From: an uncultured Prevotellaceae bacterium
Lineage (GTDB): Bacteria > Bacteroidota > Bacteroidia > Bacteroidales > Bacteroidaceae
Reading direction: 5' to 3'
DNA: 19,409 nt
NCBI GenBank assembly: GCA_900315105.1
Contig: OMXX01000071.1
Coordinates: 1 to 19,409 of the forward strand
Shown here piece after piece: positions 6,482 through 13,791 of this stretch. Below the pieces are notes generated by a model. The model was not told the DNA's origin. It saw only the letters and a list, made by a program, of their open reading frames with translations, and made no database searches. A program made the position numbers and the translations under genes. Every line of letters starts with the position of its first letter. Position 1 is the first letter of the stretch.

Positions 6482-7195
6482 CTATGGCTGGAGTGTAAAT
6501 CCAAGTGCGAAGTATGCCTTGCCATTACTTGGATTGGCTGTGATCTGACCGAATACCGGAACGCTGAAGGTATCGGTTACCTTGATGTCCTTGGTCGTCT
6601 TTACAGAGAGGTTGGTCACAGCGAAGCCGTCGGCATCAGAATAGAAATCTGTTGCGAATGGCACTACGCCTAATGATGCGCTCCAGTCGAGACCTCCGAG
6701 CTTAAATGGTGCTGCAAGCTCCACGTATGAAGAGTATGCACGCTCGCCATCCTTGTTAGATCCATCAGCTCCAGCGAAGTTTGTGAACCACTGGATAGAG
6801 AGAGGTCCGAAGTCATAACCTACATTGAACTCGAATACATGAGCCGTTTCGTGAGCATCATATTTGAAGTACTTGACACCATCGTATTGATTGGTGAAGA
6901 AATAGTCTGTGATGCCGATGTTGAATCCGCCTGTGGTATAGGCAACAGTAAGGTCGAACTCCTTTGTGTCATCAGGATTCGTGATACCATAGCTGCCCCA
7001 TGCACCGATGCTAAGACCATTATAGCTAATACCGAGAGTTGGCTGTATGCTTCCTTCACCGAGTTTCTGACCGCGCCAGAGATAATTGGTTACGACATCA
7101 GCCCCAACACTAACCTCTACTTCTTCCTGTGCGTTTGCCATACCTACGCTCAACATTCCTACGAATGTAAGAGCCATTACCTTGAATGTTCTCAT
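6482..7195 (-). CDS. Outer-membrane beta-barrel (TorF/Gcw_chp-like putative porin)
   Basis: A 237-residue exported protein. The chosen start (7195, MRTFKVMALTFVG) has an AAGGAAA ribosome site 8 bp upstream and gives a signal peptide ending A-N-A-Q; a longer frame upstream would overlap dapL and add unrelated charged residues. The mature part alternates polar and hydrophobic/aromatic residues as in amphipathic barrel strands. The N-terminal words TNYLWRG, then LGISYNGLSIGAWGSYG, resemble the putative porin family TIGR02001 (Gcw_chp). It ends in an aliphatic strand (YFALGFTLQP) typical of outer-membrane proteins. Substrate unknown. The position downstream of dapL and upstream of glnN suggests, as inference only, co-regulation with nitrogen supply. 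No separate promoter is seen in the 97-bp gap after dapL. Confidence 0.72.
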   Translation of the reverse strand: MRTFKVMALTFVGMLSVGMANAQEEVEVSVGADVVTNYLWRGQKLGEGSIQPTLGISYNGLSIGAWGSYGITNPDDTKEFDLTVAYTTGGFNIGITDYFFTNQYDGVKYFKYDAHETAHVFEFNVGYDFGPLSIQWFTNFAGADGSNKDGERAYSSYVELAAPFKLGGLDWSASLGVVPFATDFYSDADGFAVTNLSVKTTKDIKVTDTFSVPVFGQITANPSNGKAYFALGFTLQP

Positions 7196-7224
7196 AATCT
7201 TTTTCCTTTCTTTGTGTTTGTTAT

Positions 7225-7252
7225 GTTCCCGCCGGTTGTCCCAGCGGGAACC
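7225..7252 (-). other. Two mutually exclusive hairpins between dapL and the porin-like gene
   Basis: GTTCCCGC (7225-7232) pairs with GCGGGAAC (7244-7251). Alternatively GGTT-CCC (7234-7242) pairs with GGG-AACC (7246-7252). The second uses bases of the first stem, so both cannot form together. There is no T-run, so this is not a simple terminator; it may tune expression of the porin-like gene relative to dapL. Confidence 0.4.
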
Positions 7253-7292
7253 GTTGTTGTTTATGTGTGTGTATGTTGTTGAATTGTCAAGA

Positions 7293-8525
7293 TTACTTTG
7301 CCATCCACTCAGCCATGCGACGCATTGCCTCTTCGCAGTCCTCACGATTACCGAATGCCGTGAGTCGGACATACCCCTCGCCAGAAGGTCCGAAACCAAC
7401 GCCCGGAGTGCAGACTATGCTTGCCCCGTAGAGAAGCTGCTCGAAGAACTTCCAAGACTCAATGCCGTTAGGTGTCTTTACCCAGAGGTATGGTGCGTTT
7501 CTTCCACCGAAGACCTCAAGTCCCATGTTGGTGAGTGCTCGGTGCATGATTGCCGCATTGGTCATATAGTAGTTGATGACCTCCTTTACCTGTTGCTTGC
7601 CCTCTGGAGTATAGATAGCCTCTGCTGCTCGCTGGGATATATAGCTTGTGCCATTGAACTTGGTTGACTGGCGGCGATCCCAGAGGTGGTTAAGCTCTAT
7701 GCGGGTTCCGTCGAGAGTGGCTGCTGAGAGTTCCTTTGGAATGACCGTATATCCACATCTTACGCCCGTGAATCCTGCGGTCTTTGAATATGAGTGGAAC
7801 TCGATTGCCACCTTGCGTGCTCCCTTTATCTCATATATTGAGTGCGGGATGTCCTCGTCCTGGATGTATGCCTCGTAAGCTGCATCGAAGAGGATGAGCG
7901 TGTCGTTGTGGAGCGCGTAGTTAACCCATTTGCGAAGCTCTTCCTTTGGAAGCACCGTGCCTGTAGGGTTGTTAGGATAACAGAGGTAGATCATATCAAC
8001 GCGATGATCAGGAATCTGCGGTGTGAATCCGTTCTCTGCCGTGCAAGGCATATAGTTGACATTGCTCCATGATCCGTTCTCGAATACTCCGGCACGTCCG
8101 CACATCACGTTAGAGTCGATATACACAGGGTAGATAGGGTCGGTCATGCCGATTGAGTTATCCCAACGAACTATGTCACCGATATTGCCTGTATCGCTCT
8201 TTGCTCCGTCGTTGATGAATATCTCATTAGGATCGAGATGTATGCCACGTGGAAGGAAGTCGTTCTTGATGATTGCCTCGCGGAGGAATTCATATCCTCT
8301 TTCTGGGCCGTATCCACGGAATGTAGCTTTTACTGCCATCTCATCAACGGCCTTGTGCATTGCCTCTATTACTGCCGGTACGAGCGGACGTGTTACGTCT
8401 CCGATACCGAGGCTTATCACTCTTGCCTTCGGGTGTGTGGCTTTGTAGGCGTTCACCTTCTTTGCTATGTCTGCGAACAAGTAGTTGTTCGAGAGCTTGA
8501 GATAGTGTTCGTTTATTAATGCCAT
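7293..8525 (-). CDS. dapL: LL-diaminopimelate aminotransferase
   Basis: A 410-residue PLP-dependent class I/II aminotransferase. DapL converts tetrahydrodipicolinate directly to LL-diaminopimelate with glutamate as amino donor, bypassing the succinylase/acetylase steps of lysine and peptidoglycan-precursor synthesis. The sequence matches the family end to end at its usual length: SLGIGDVTRPL (38-48), FRGYGPERGYEF (69-80), YPNNPTG (183-189) and the PLP-lysine motif SYSKTAGFTGVRCG (Lys248). dapF, the next enzyme of the pathway, lies 94 bp upstream on the same strand, and no Bacteroidetes-type promoter is visible between them, so they are probably one operon in the order dapF-dapL. Confidence 0.98.
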   Translation of the reverse strand: MALINEHYLKLSNNYLFADIAKKVNAYKATHPKARVISLGIGDVTRPLVPAVIEAMHKAVDEMAVKATFRGYGPERGYEFLREAIIKNDFLPRGIHLDPNEIFINDGAKSDTGNIGDIVRWDNSIGMTDPIYPVYIDSNVMCGRAGVFENGSWSNVNYMPCTAENGFTPQIPDHRVDMIYLCYPNNPTGTVLPKEELRKWVNYALHNDTLILFDAAYEAYIQDEDIPHSIYEIKGARKVAIEFHSYSKTAGFTGVRCGYTVIPKELSAATLDGTRIELNHLWDRRQSTKFNGTSYISQRAAEAIYTPEGKQQVKEVINYYMTNAAIMHRALTNMGLEVFGGRNAPYLWVKTPNGIESWKFFEQLLYGASIVCTPGVGFGPSGEGYVRLTAFGNREDCEEAMRRMAEWMAK

Positions 8526-8551
8526 ATCGTTATTTTCTTTTTGAAGTGAGG

Positions 8552-8573
8552 GAAAAACCAGGGACGGTTTTTC
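8552..8573 (-). other. Hairpin in the dapF-dapL gap
   Basis: GAAAAACC and GGTTTTTC pair perfectly around AGGGAC, in the 94-bp gap between dapF and dapL. It could reduce read-through to dapL or stabilise the message end. The stem is A/T-rich and weak. Confidence 0.4.
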
Positions 8574-8619
8574 TGACTGACTTCGTGGTTGTAAGTTTGC
8601 TTATCTTTACCCTTATCCT

Positions 8620-9513
8620 TTACTCCGGAAGAGCTATCTCTCCTTCGAAAGAGATTGCTGCGGGTCCGGTCATCAGGATGTGGTTGGCAGCTTCATCCCA
8701 TTTGATATTGAGGGTTCCGCCGTCCATCTGGATGTTGCTTTCGCTTGATCGGCGACCTGTGAGCTTGGCTGCTACTGCCGTTGCGCAGGCTCCTGTGCCA
8801 CAGGCAAGCGTTATGCCGCTTCCTCTTTCCCATACCCTCATGCGGATTGTTCCGTCGGGGAGTATCTGTGCGAATTCAATGTTGCATCGCTGAGGAAAGA
8901 CGTCATGATGCTCGAGGATTGGTCCGAAGTGATCGAGAGGAAAGAGTTCCCTGTCGCTGTCGGGATTGGCATCAAGCTCGTATTTGTCATCAAGAAATAT
9001 CACGAAATGTGGATTTCCCATTGAAACGAATGTTCCGATGAACTGATGACCGTCGGCCGTTAGTTCCCAGTTGGTTGCCTTTCCTCCGTGAACCCCGAAC
9101 TGCGCCGGCTGCTTGAGGATCGGCTCTCCCATATCCACCGTGACCGTTTCTACTTTATCATCGGCATCGAGATGGAGATTGAGGACCTTGATGCCTGAGA
9201 GAGTCTGAAGGCGGATTGGATTCTTGCCGGTCAATCCTTTGTCGTGAAGGAACTTTGCCACACATCGTGTTCCATTTCCACACATCATTGCTTCTGAGCC
9301 GTCGTTGTTGAATATCCGCATTGAGAAGTCTGCGTCCGGCTCTGTTGCCTCTCCTATGAGAATCAAACCGTCACTACCAATTCCGAAATGAGGCTTGCTC
9401 CATTCGACTGATGCCTTGGCTGGATCCTTTATATTATATAATAATGTATTAACATATATATAATCGTTACCCGCGCCATGCATTTTGGTAAAGTGTATAG
9501 TCGATTTCTCCAT
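8620..9513 (-). CDS. dapF: Diaminopimelate epimerase
   Basis: A 297-residue DapF, which converts LL- to meso-diaminopimelate for lysine and peptidoglycan. Both catalytic cysteines are visible: MMCGNGTRC (Cys78) and LACGTGACA (Cys238). The N-terminal family motif [11 protein letters not shown] is at residues 8-18 and ERGSG precedes the second Cys. I place the start at 9513 (MEKSTIHF) because homologues begin just before the TKMHGAGND motif; the frame extends 24 codons further upstream, but that part would include the promoter at 9541. The C-terminus ends with FEGEI, as in the family. It is divergently arranged from glnK. Confidence 0.97.
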   Translation of the reverse strand: MEKSTIHFTKMHGAGNDYIYVNTLLYNIKDPAKASVEWSKPHFGIGSDGLILIGEATEPDADFSMRIFNNDGSEAMMCGNGTRCVAKFLHDKGLTGKNPIRLQTLSGIKVLNLHLDADDKVETVTVDMGEPILKQPAQFGVHGGKATNWELTADGHQFIGTFVSMGNPHFVIFLDDKYELDANPDSDRELFPLDHFGPILEHHDVFPQRCNIEFAQILPDGTIRMRVWERGSGITLACGTGACATAVAAKLTGRRSSESNIQMDGGTLNIKWDEAANHILMTGPAAISFEGEIALPE

Positions 9514-9540
9514 TCGATTGCTTTTGTTTGTTTCTGAGTG

Positions 9541-9569
9541 CAAAATTACTACTTTTTGTCGGAAAACAA
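9541..9569 (-). promoter_or_regulatory. dapF promoter
   Basis: On the minus strand, TAATTTTG occupies 9548-9541 (consensus TAnnTTTG). Eighteen bases upstream is TTG at 9569-9567, a partial -33 match. The inferred transcript start is only about 20 bp before the dapF ATG at 9513, which also supports that start over the longer frame. Confidence 0.6.
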
Positions 9570-9609
9570 GCATAAATAGTGACATTACTGCATTAAAAAT
9601 TCCTACAAC

Positions 9610-9689
9610 TTACAATTTGTAACATTTTTAAGGCAGAATGCTTTCAATTTGCAATATATTTCAAAAGAAGTATTTACAATTAGTAACAT
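9610..9689. promoter_or_regulatory. Paired 16-bp sites, candidate operator of the dapF/glnK region
   Basis: TTACAATTTGTAACAT (9610-9625) and TTACAATTAGTAACAT (9674-9689) differ at one base and are 64 bp apart, about six helical turns. The first contains a perfect palindrome (TTACAA-T-TTGTAA) and the second keeps TTAC/GTAA arms. They lie upstream of the glnK -33 box and upstream of the dapF promoter. A weaker inverted match, GTTACAAAGTGAC (9767-9779), lies just past the presumed glnK transcript start. The regulator is unknown; a nitrogen-responsive factor is inference from the neighbouring genes. Confidence 0.55.
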
Positions 9690-9725
9690 CACTCATTTTT
9701 TCTTTTCCAAAGTGATAGTAAAACC

Positions 9726-9756
9726 TTTGAAATGTTAACAAAATGTAGTAATTTTG
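9726..9756 (+). promoter_or_regulatory. glnK-amtB promoter
   Basis: TTTG at 9726-9729, 19 bp, TAATTTTG at 9749-9756, then CA: a full match to the Bacteroidetes promoter consensus. It predicts a leader of about 48 nt before the glnK ATG at 9811. Confidence 0.8.
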
Positions 9757-9810
9757 CACTCAGAAAGTTACAAAGTGACACAAATATTTACTTTTTAATT
9801 AGTTTAAGGT

Positions 9811-10158
9811 ATGAAGAAGATTGAAGCAATCATCCGTAAGACAAAGTTTGAGGATGTTAAGGAGGCTCTCCTTAATTCGGATATTGATTGGTTTGAGTAC
9901 CACGATGTACACGGAATTGGCCAGAGCCGTCAGGAGCGCATTTACAGAGGTGTGCAGTATTCAACTGATGTTATTGAGCGCGTGAAGATCACCATCATCT
10001 GCCGCGAGCAGTTTGCAGAGCCTACTATCAAGGTTATCATGAATGTAGCACACACAGGCAAGGTTGGTGACGGTCGTATCTTCCTTAGCGACGTAATCGA
10101 CTGCTACTCTATCCGCACCGGTGATCATGGAGACACGGTACTGGCGGACAAGAAGTAG
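9811..10158 (+). CDS. glnK: P-II family nitrogen regulatory protein
   Basis: A 115-residue PII signal protein, a trimer that senses ATP/ADP and 2-oxoglutarate and gates AmtB. The fold is recognisable throughout: MKKIEAIIRKTKFEDVKEAL at the N-terminus, a T-loop with IYRGVQY carrying Tyr45 and Tyr50 (the second aligns with the Tyr51 uridylylation site of E. coli), and the B-loop TGKVGDGRIF (82-91) followed by the C-loop IRTGDHGD. Linkage to amtB supports calling it glnK rather than glnB. Whether it is uridylylated here cannot be told, and no glnD-like gene is in the window. The T-loop around residues 51-57 (STDVIER) departs from the VDFLPK of proteobacterial GlnB, which may alter partner recognition. 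amtB follows 140 bp later, probably in the same transcript. Confidence 0.96.
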   Translation: MKKIEAIIRKTKFEDVKEALLNSDIDWFEYHDVHGIGQSRQERIYRGVQYSTDVIERVKITIICREQFAEPTIKVIMNVAHTGKVGDGRIFLSDVIDCYSIRTGDHGDTVLADKK

Positions 10159-10298
10159 GAATAGAGTAAAGAAGAAAGAGTAAGGAGGAACTGCAAAGCT
10201 GATGAGCTTGCAAATAAAGAAAAAAACTCCCAACAACGCAAACACACAGACAACACAAAACACCAATTTAAAGCTCTTAACCCATCAAGAGTAAAAAG

Positions 10299-11567
10299 AT
10301 GGGACACGATATGATAACAACAACACTTTCCACAATAATGCCTCTCGCCGCAGTAGCGGAGGAAGCAAAAGACTATGTAAACGGTCTTGATACCCTTTGG
10401 GTATTACTCGGCGCAATGCTCGTGTTCTGGATGCAGCCTGGTTTCGCACTCGTGGAGGCTGGCATGACACGATCAAAGAATACAGCCAACATCCTGATGA
10501 AGAACTTCTGTGACTTCATGTGCGGATCAGTTCTGTTCTGGATTATTGGTTTCTCTATAATGTACGGAAGCGGAAACTCATTCATCGGCTGGGATGGTTT
10601 CTTCGCTATTGGTTCTGACTCTAACGTACCTGCAGAATGTACGTTCATCTTCCAGACAGTGTTCTGCGCAACAGCAGCAACAATCGTTTCTGGTGCTATG
10701 GCTGAGCGTACAAAGTTCTCCATGTACTTCATATACTCAATGCTGATCTCTGCCATCGTTTACCCTATCGAGGGTCACTGGTCATGGGGCGGCGGTTGGC
10801 TCTCAGAGATGGGTTTCCATGATTTCGCAGGCTCTACCGTTGTTCACCTTTGCGGTGGTGTTCTCGCCCTTGCTGGTGCCATTGTTCTCGGTCCACGTAT
10901 CGGCAAGTATGACAAGGACGGCAAGTCACGCGCTATTCCAGGTCACAACCTCGCACTCTGTGCTCTCGGTGTGTTCTGTCTTTGGGTAGGATGGTTCGGT
11001 TTCAACCCATGTTCTACAGTTGCAGCAACAGGTTTTGACAACGCAGTAAGCATGTCACACGTATTCGTTACAACCAATATGGCAGCAGCAGTAGGCGGTA
11101 TCGCAGCTCTCGCATATACTTGGATCGTAGATGGCAAGCCATCACTCTCAATGGTATGTAACGGTGTTCTTGCAGGTCTCGTAGGCATCACAGCAGGTTG
11201 TGACTGCGTAAGCATCGGTTCAAGTGCAATCATCGGTGGTGTAGTCAGCGTGGTTATGTGTCTCTCAGTTGCATTCATTGATAAGGTCTGCAAGATTGAC
11301 GACCCTGTTGGTGCTGTTTCAGTACACGGTGTAGGTGGTATCCTCGGCACATTATTGACAGGTGTGTTCTGTGATTCTTCTATCAACGGTACAGAGTGCT
11401 CAGTAGGTGTTCAGACTCTCGGTGCATTTGTAGTTGCTGCATTTGCATTCGTTGCAGGCATGGCAATATTCCTTGGCATCAAGTACACTCACGGTCTTCG
11501 TTGCGACAGAATCATTGAAGAGGAAGGTCTTGATATCTATGAGCATGGTGAGGCTTGCTACAACTAA
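10299..11567 (+). CDS. amtB: Ammonium transporter, Amt/MEP/Rh family
   Basis: A 422-residue inner-membrane ammonium channel with about eleven hydrophobic segments. Family hallmarks are visible: WVLLGAMLVFWMQPGFALVEAG in helix 1, FIFQTVFCATAATIVSG with the Phe-gate region (about 116-132), the pore twin histidines His183 (VVHLCGG) and His343 (SVHGVGG), and GWFGFNPCS (231-239). The short cytosolic tail (RCDRIIEEEGLDIYEHGE) fits the conserved PII-responsive C-terminus. The start at 10299 is the first in-frame ATG; ATG at 10311 is an alternative. The roughly 20 residues ahead of helix 1 could be a short signal-like or periplasmic N-terminus. It is co-directional with glnK and presumably gated by it. 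Confidence 0.97.
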   Translation: MGHDMITTTLSTIMPLAAVAEEAKDYVNGLDTLWVLLGAMLVFWMQPGFALVEAGMTRSKNTANILMKNFCDFMCGSVLFWIIGFSIMYGSGNSFIGWDGFFAIGSDSNVPAECTFIFQTVFCATAATIVSGAMAERTKFSMYFIYSMLISAIVYPIEGHWSWGGGWLSEMGFHDFAGSTVVHLCGGVLALAGAIVLGPRIGKYDKDGKSRAIPGHNLALCALGVFCLWVGWFGFNPCSTVAATGFDNAVSMSHVFVTTNMAAAVGGIAALAYTWIVDGKPSLSMVCNGVLAGLVGITAGCDCVSIGSSAIIGGVVSVVMCLSVAFIDKVCKIDDPVGAVSVHGVGGILGTLLTGVFCDSSINGTECSVGVQTLGAFVVAAFAFVAGMAIFLGIKYTHGLRCDRIIEEEGLDIYEHGEACYN

Positions 11568-11615
11568 GCCGATGGCAATTGAAAATTGATAATTGATAAT
11601 TGTAAAAATAAAACG

Positions 11616-11680
11616 CCCTCTCCCTACTCTCCCAAAAGGGAGAGGGTTACTATCGCCTTCAGGTCCCCCTTTAAGGGGGA
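11616..11680. terminator. Two consecutive hairpins after amtB
   Basis: CCCTCTCCC (11616-11624) pairs with GGGAGAGGG (11638-11646), and TCCCCCTT-T-AAGGGGGA (11664-11680) forms a second perfect stem. They lie in the 255-bp gap between amtB and asnB, after an AATTGATAATTGATAATTG direct repeat (about 11586-11602). No strong T-run follows, so termination of the amtB transcript may be partial. I find no clear TTTG/TAnnTTTG promoter for asnB in the rest of the gap. Confidence 0.5.
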
Positions 11681-11822
11681 TTTAGAGGGTCTTAAAAATA
11701 AAAAGCAAACAGCAAACTTATAAATCAACGTTTTCGATAAGCCAAATAGCCCAAACGATGTTTACATCAGTTTTGGTATGGCGAGAAAAGGTAGATGAAA
11801 TCAACTAAAGAAGAAAAAAACT

Positions 11823-13544
11823 ATGTGTGGAATTGCATGTATCCTTGACATTCAGGAGCAGACTCCTGAACTCAGAAAGAAAGCATTGAAAATGTCGCAG
11901 AAGATCCGTCATCGCGGACCTGACTGGAGCGGTATCTACGAAGGTGGATCCGCTATTTTAGCGCATGAACGTCTTAGTATCGTTGACCCGGAATCAGGTC
12001 AGCAGCCACTATTTTCTCCAGACAGGAAAATGGTGCTTGCTGTCAACGGTGAGATATACAACCACCGTGACATCCGCAAATGGTACGAAGGCCGTTATGA
12101 GTTCCAGACGGGCTCTGACTGTGAGGTAATCCTTGCACTCTATCGCGACTGGAAGCGTATGGGCATCGAGGACCCTTCATGGATCTTCGAGAAGCTAAAC
12201 GGTATCTTTGCTTTCTGCCTTTATGACGAGGATACAGACAAATACCTCATTGGTCGTGACCCTATCGGTGTTATCCCTTTGTATATCGGTCACGATATGG
12301 ATGGCAAGACCTACTGCGCTTCTGAGCTCAAGGCTCTCGAAGGCTTCTGCGATGAGTACGAGCCATTCCTTCCTGGCCACTACTACACAAGCGACAGTAA
12401 AGAACTTAGAAAATGGTACACCCGCGAATGGATGGAGAAAATGCCGACTGAATGCTCTGACAAAGAGATCAAGGAGACTGCAAGTCTCTCTTACAAGCAG
12501 AGCGTAGAGGCTATCCACGACTCTCTTGAGGCTGCCGTTAAGCGTCAGCTTATGTGCGATGTGCCTTACGGCGTACTGCTCTCTGGCGGTCTTGATTCTT
12601 CAGTTACTTCTGCCATTGCAAAGAAATTTTCAGCCCACCGCATCGAGGCCGAAGGCGACGAGAAGGCATGGTGGCCACGACTTCACTCATTCGCCGTTGG
12701 TTTGAAAGGCGCACCTGATTTGGCAAAGGCAAAGGTGGTAGCCGACTATATCGGAACTGTTCACCACGAAATCAACTACACAATACAGGAAGGTCTCGAT
12801 GCTATCCGCGACGTGATCTACTATATAGAGACATACGATGTCACCACAGTCCGCGCCTCTACCCCAATGTATCTCCTTGCCCGCGTCATCAAGTCTATGG
12901 GCATAAAGATGGTACTCTCAGGCGAAGGTGCTGATGAGGTGTTCGGTGGATATCTCTATTTCCATAAGGCTCCTAATGCAAAAGAGTTTCATGAGGAAAC
13001 CGTCCGTAAGCTCGGCAAGCTCCACCTCTATGACTGCCTTCGTGCAAACAAGTCATTGTCTGCATGGGGCGTAGAAGGTCGTGTGCCATTCCTTGACAAG
13101 GAGTTCCTCGACGTGGCTATGGCTCTCAACCCAGAGCATAAGCTCTGTCCTGGCACAGTCATGGAAAAGAAACTGGTGCGCGAGGCATTTGCCGACATGC
13201 TTCCAGAATCTGTGGCTTGGCGACAGAAAGAGCAGTTCTCTGACGGTGTCGGCTATTCATGGATTGACACTCTGAAGGAAATCACCTCAAAGGCAGTCAC
13301 CGACGAGCAGATGGCTCATGCAGCAGAGCGATTCCCAATCAACACACCTCTCTGCAAAGAGGAATACTACTATCGCTCAATCTTCGAGGAGCACTTCCCA
13401 TCAGAGAGCGCGGCAAAGGCAGTTCCTCACGAGGCAAGCGTTGCTTGTTCTACCGCCAAGGCTCTTGAATGGGACGAGGCTTGGAAGAACATGAACGACC
13501 CTTCAGGCAGAGCCGTAGCAGGTGTTCACGAGAAAGCATATTAA
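11823..13544 (+). CDS. asnB: Asparagine synthase B (glutamine-hydrolysing)
   Basis: A 573-residue class II glutamine amidotransferase that makes asparagine from aspartate, ATP and glutamine. It starts MCGIACI, so Cys2 becomes the N-terminal catalytic nucleophile after Met removal; this fixes the start. The glutaminase domain (2 to about 190) shows RHRGPDWSG, NGEIYNH and GSDCEVIL. The synthetase domain has the PP-loop LLSGGLDSS (about 253-261), LSGEGADEVFGGY and GRVPFLDKEF. Length is slightly above the 554 of E. coli AsnB. An A-rich ribosome site (AAAGAAG) precedes the ATG. It lies downstream of glnK-amtB and, with GSIII on the other side, consumes glutamine nitrogen; co-transcription with amtB is possible but not shown. 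Confidence 0.97.
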   Translation: MCGIACILDIQEQTPELRKKALKMSQKIRHRGPDWSGIYEGGSAILAHERLSIVDPESGQQPLFSPDRKMVLAVNGEIYNHRDIRKWYEGRYEFQTGSDCEVILALYRDWKRMGIEDPSWIFEKLNGIFAFCLYDEDTDKYLIGRDPIGVIPLYIGHDMDGKTYCASELKALEGFCDEYEPFLPGHYYTSDSKELRKWYTREWMEKMPTECSDKEIKETASLSYKQSVEAIHDSLEAAVKRQLMCDVPYGVLLSGGLDSSVTSAIAKKFSAHRIEAEGDEKAWWPRLHSFAVGLKGAPDLAKAKVVADYIGTVHHEINYTIQEGLDAIRDVIYYIETYDVTTVRASTPMYLLARVIKSMGIKMVLSGEGADEVFGGYLYFHKAPNAKEFHEETVRKLGKLHLYDCLRANKSLSAWGVEGRVPFLDKEFLDVAMALNPEHKLCPGTVMEKKLVREAFADMLPESVAWRQKEQFSDGVGYSWIDTLKEITSKAVTDEQMAHAAERFPINTPLCKEEYYYRSIFEEHFPSESAAKAVPHEASVACSTAKALEWDEAWKNMNDPSGRAVAGVHEKAY

Positions 13545-13661
13545 AGATTCATATTTGACAGTTTTTTTAGACTCATCTCAATAAAAAGGGAATGGATAAT
13601 ACACGAAACGGAATGGAGATAGTCTGTATTTACTAATACCATGTATTTGAGATAAATTATA

Positions 13662-13711
13662 CACTCACGACAAATAATTCTGAGGAATGATTTTGCCGTG
13701 AGTGTTTTTTT
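13662..13711 (+). terminator. asnB intrinsic terminator
   Basis: CACTCACG (13662-13669) pairs with CGTGAGTG (13697-13704); the stem continues after one mismatch with CAAA/TTTG, and seven T follow at 13705-13711. It ends the asnB transcript 118 bp after its stop. Its 3' arm overlaps the -33 box of the trmO promoter. Confidence 0.8.
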
Positions 13712-13722
13712 ATGTACCTTTG
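13692..13722 (+). promoter_or_regulatory. trmO promoter
   Basis: TTTG at 13692-13695, 19 bp, TACCTTTG at 13715-13722, then CA: a good Bacteroidetes promoter about 70 bp before the trmO ATG. It is embedded in the asnB terminator. The leader contains short CAAAAGTCAAAAG-type direct repeats (about 13736-13757). Confidence 0.72.
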
Positions 13723-13791
13723 CAATAGCAAAATGTCAAAGGTCAAAAGTCAAAAGCCTTAAACCTTAGTCCTTAGACTTTTTTTCAAAAA

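Noticed and set aside
7196..7399. Longer N-terminus for the porin-like protein
   Set aside because: It would overlap dapL by more than 100 bp and place about 68 charged residues before a clear signal peptide that has its own AAGGAAA site.
9514..9585. Longer N-terminus for DapF
   Set aside because: The extra 24 codons contain the TAATTTTG promoter box, and the family begins just before the TKMHGAGND motif.
10943..11386. Minus-strand open frame of 147 codons inside amtB
   Set aside because: Antisense to a full-length, well-conserved amtB; no start context or recognisable domain.
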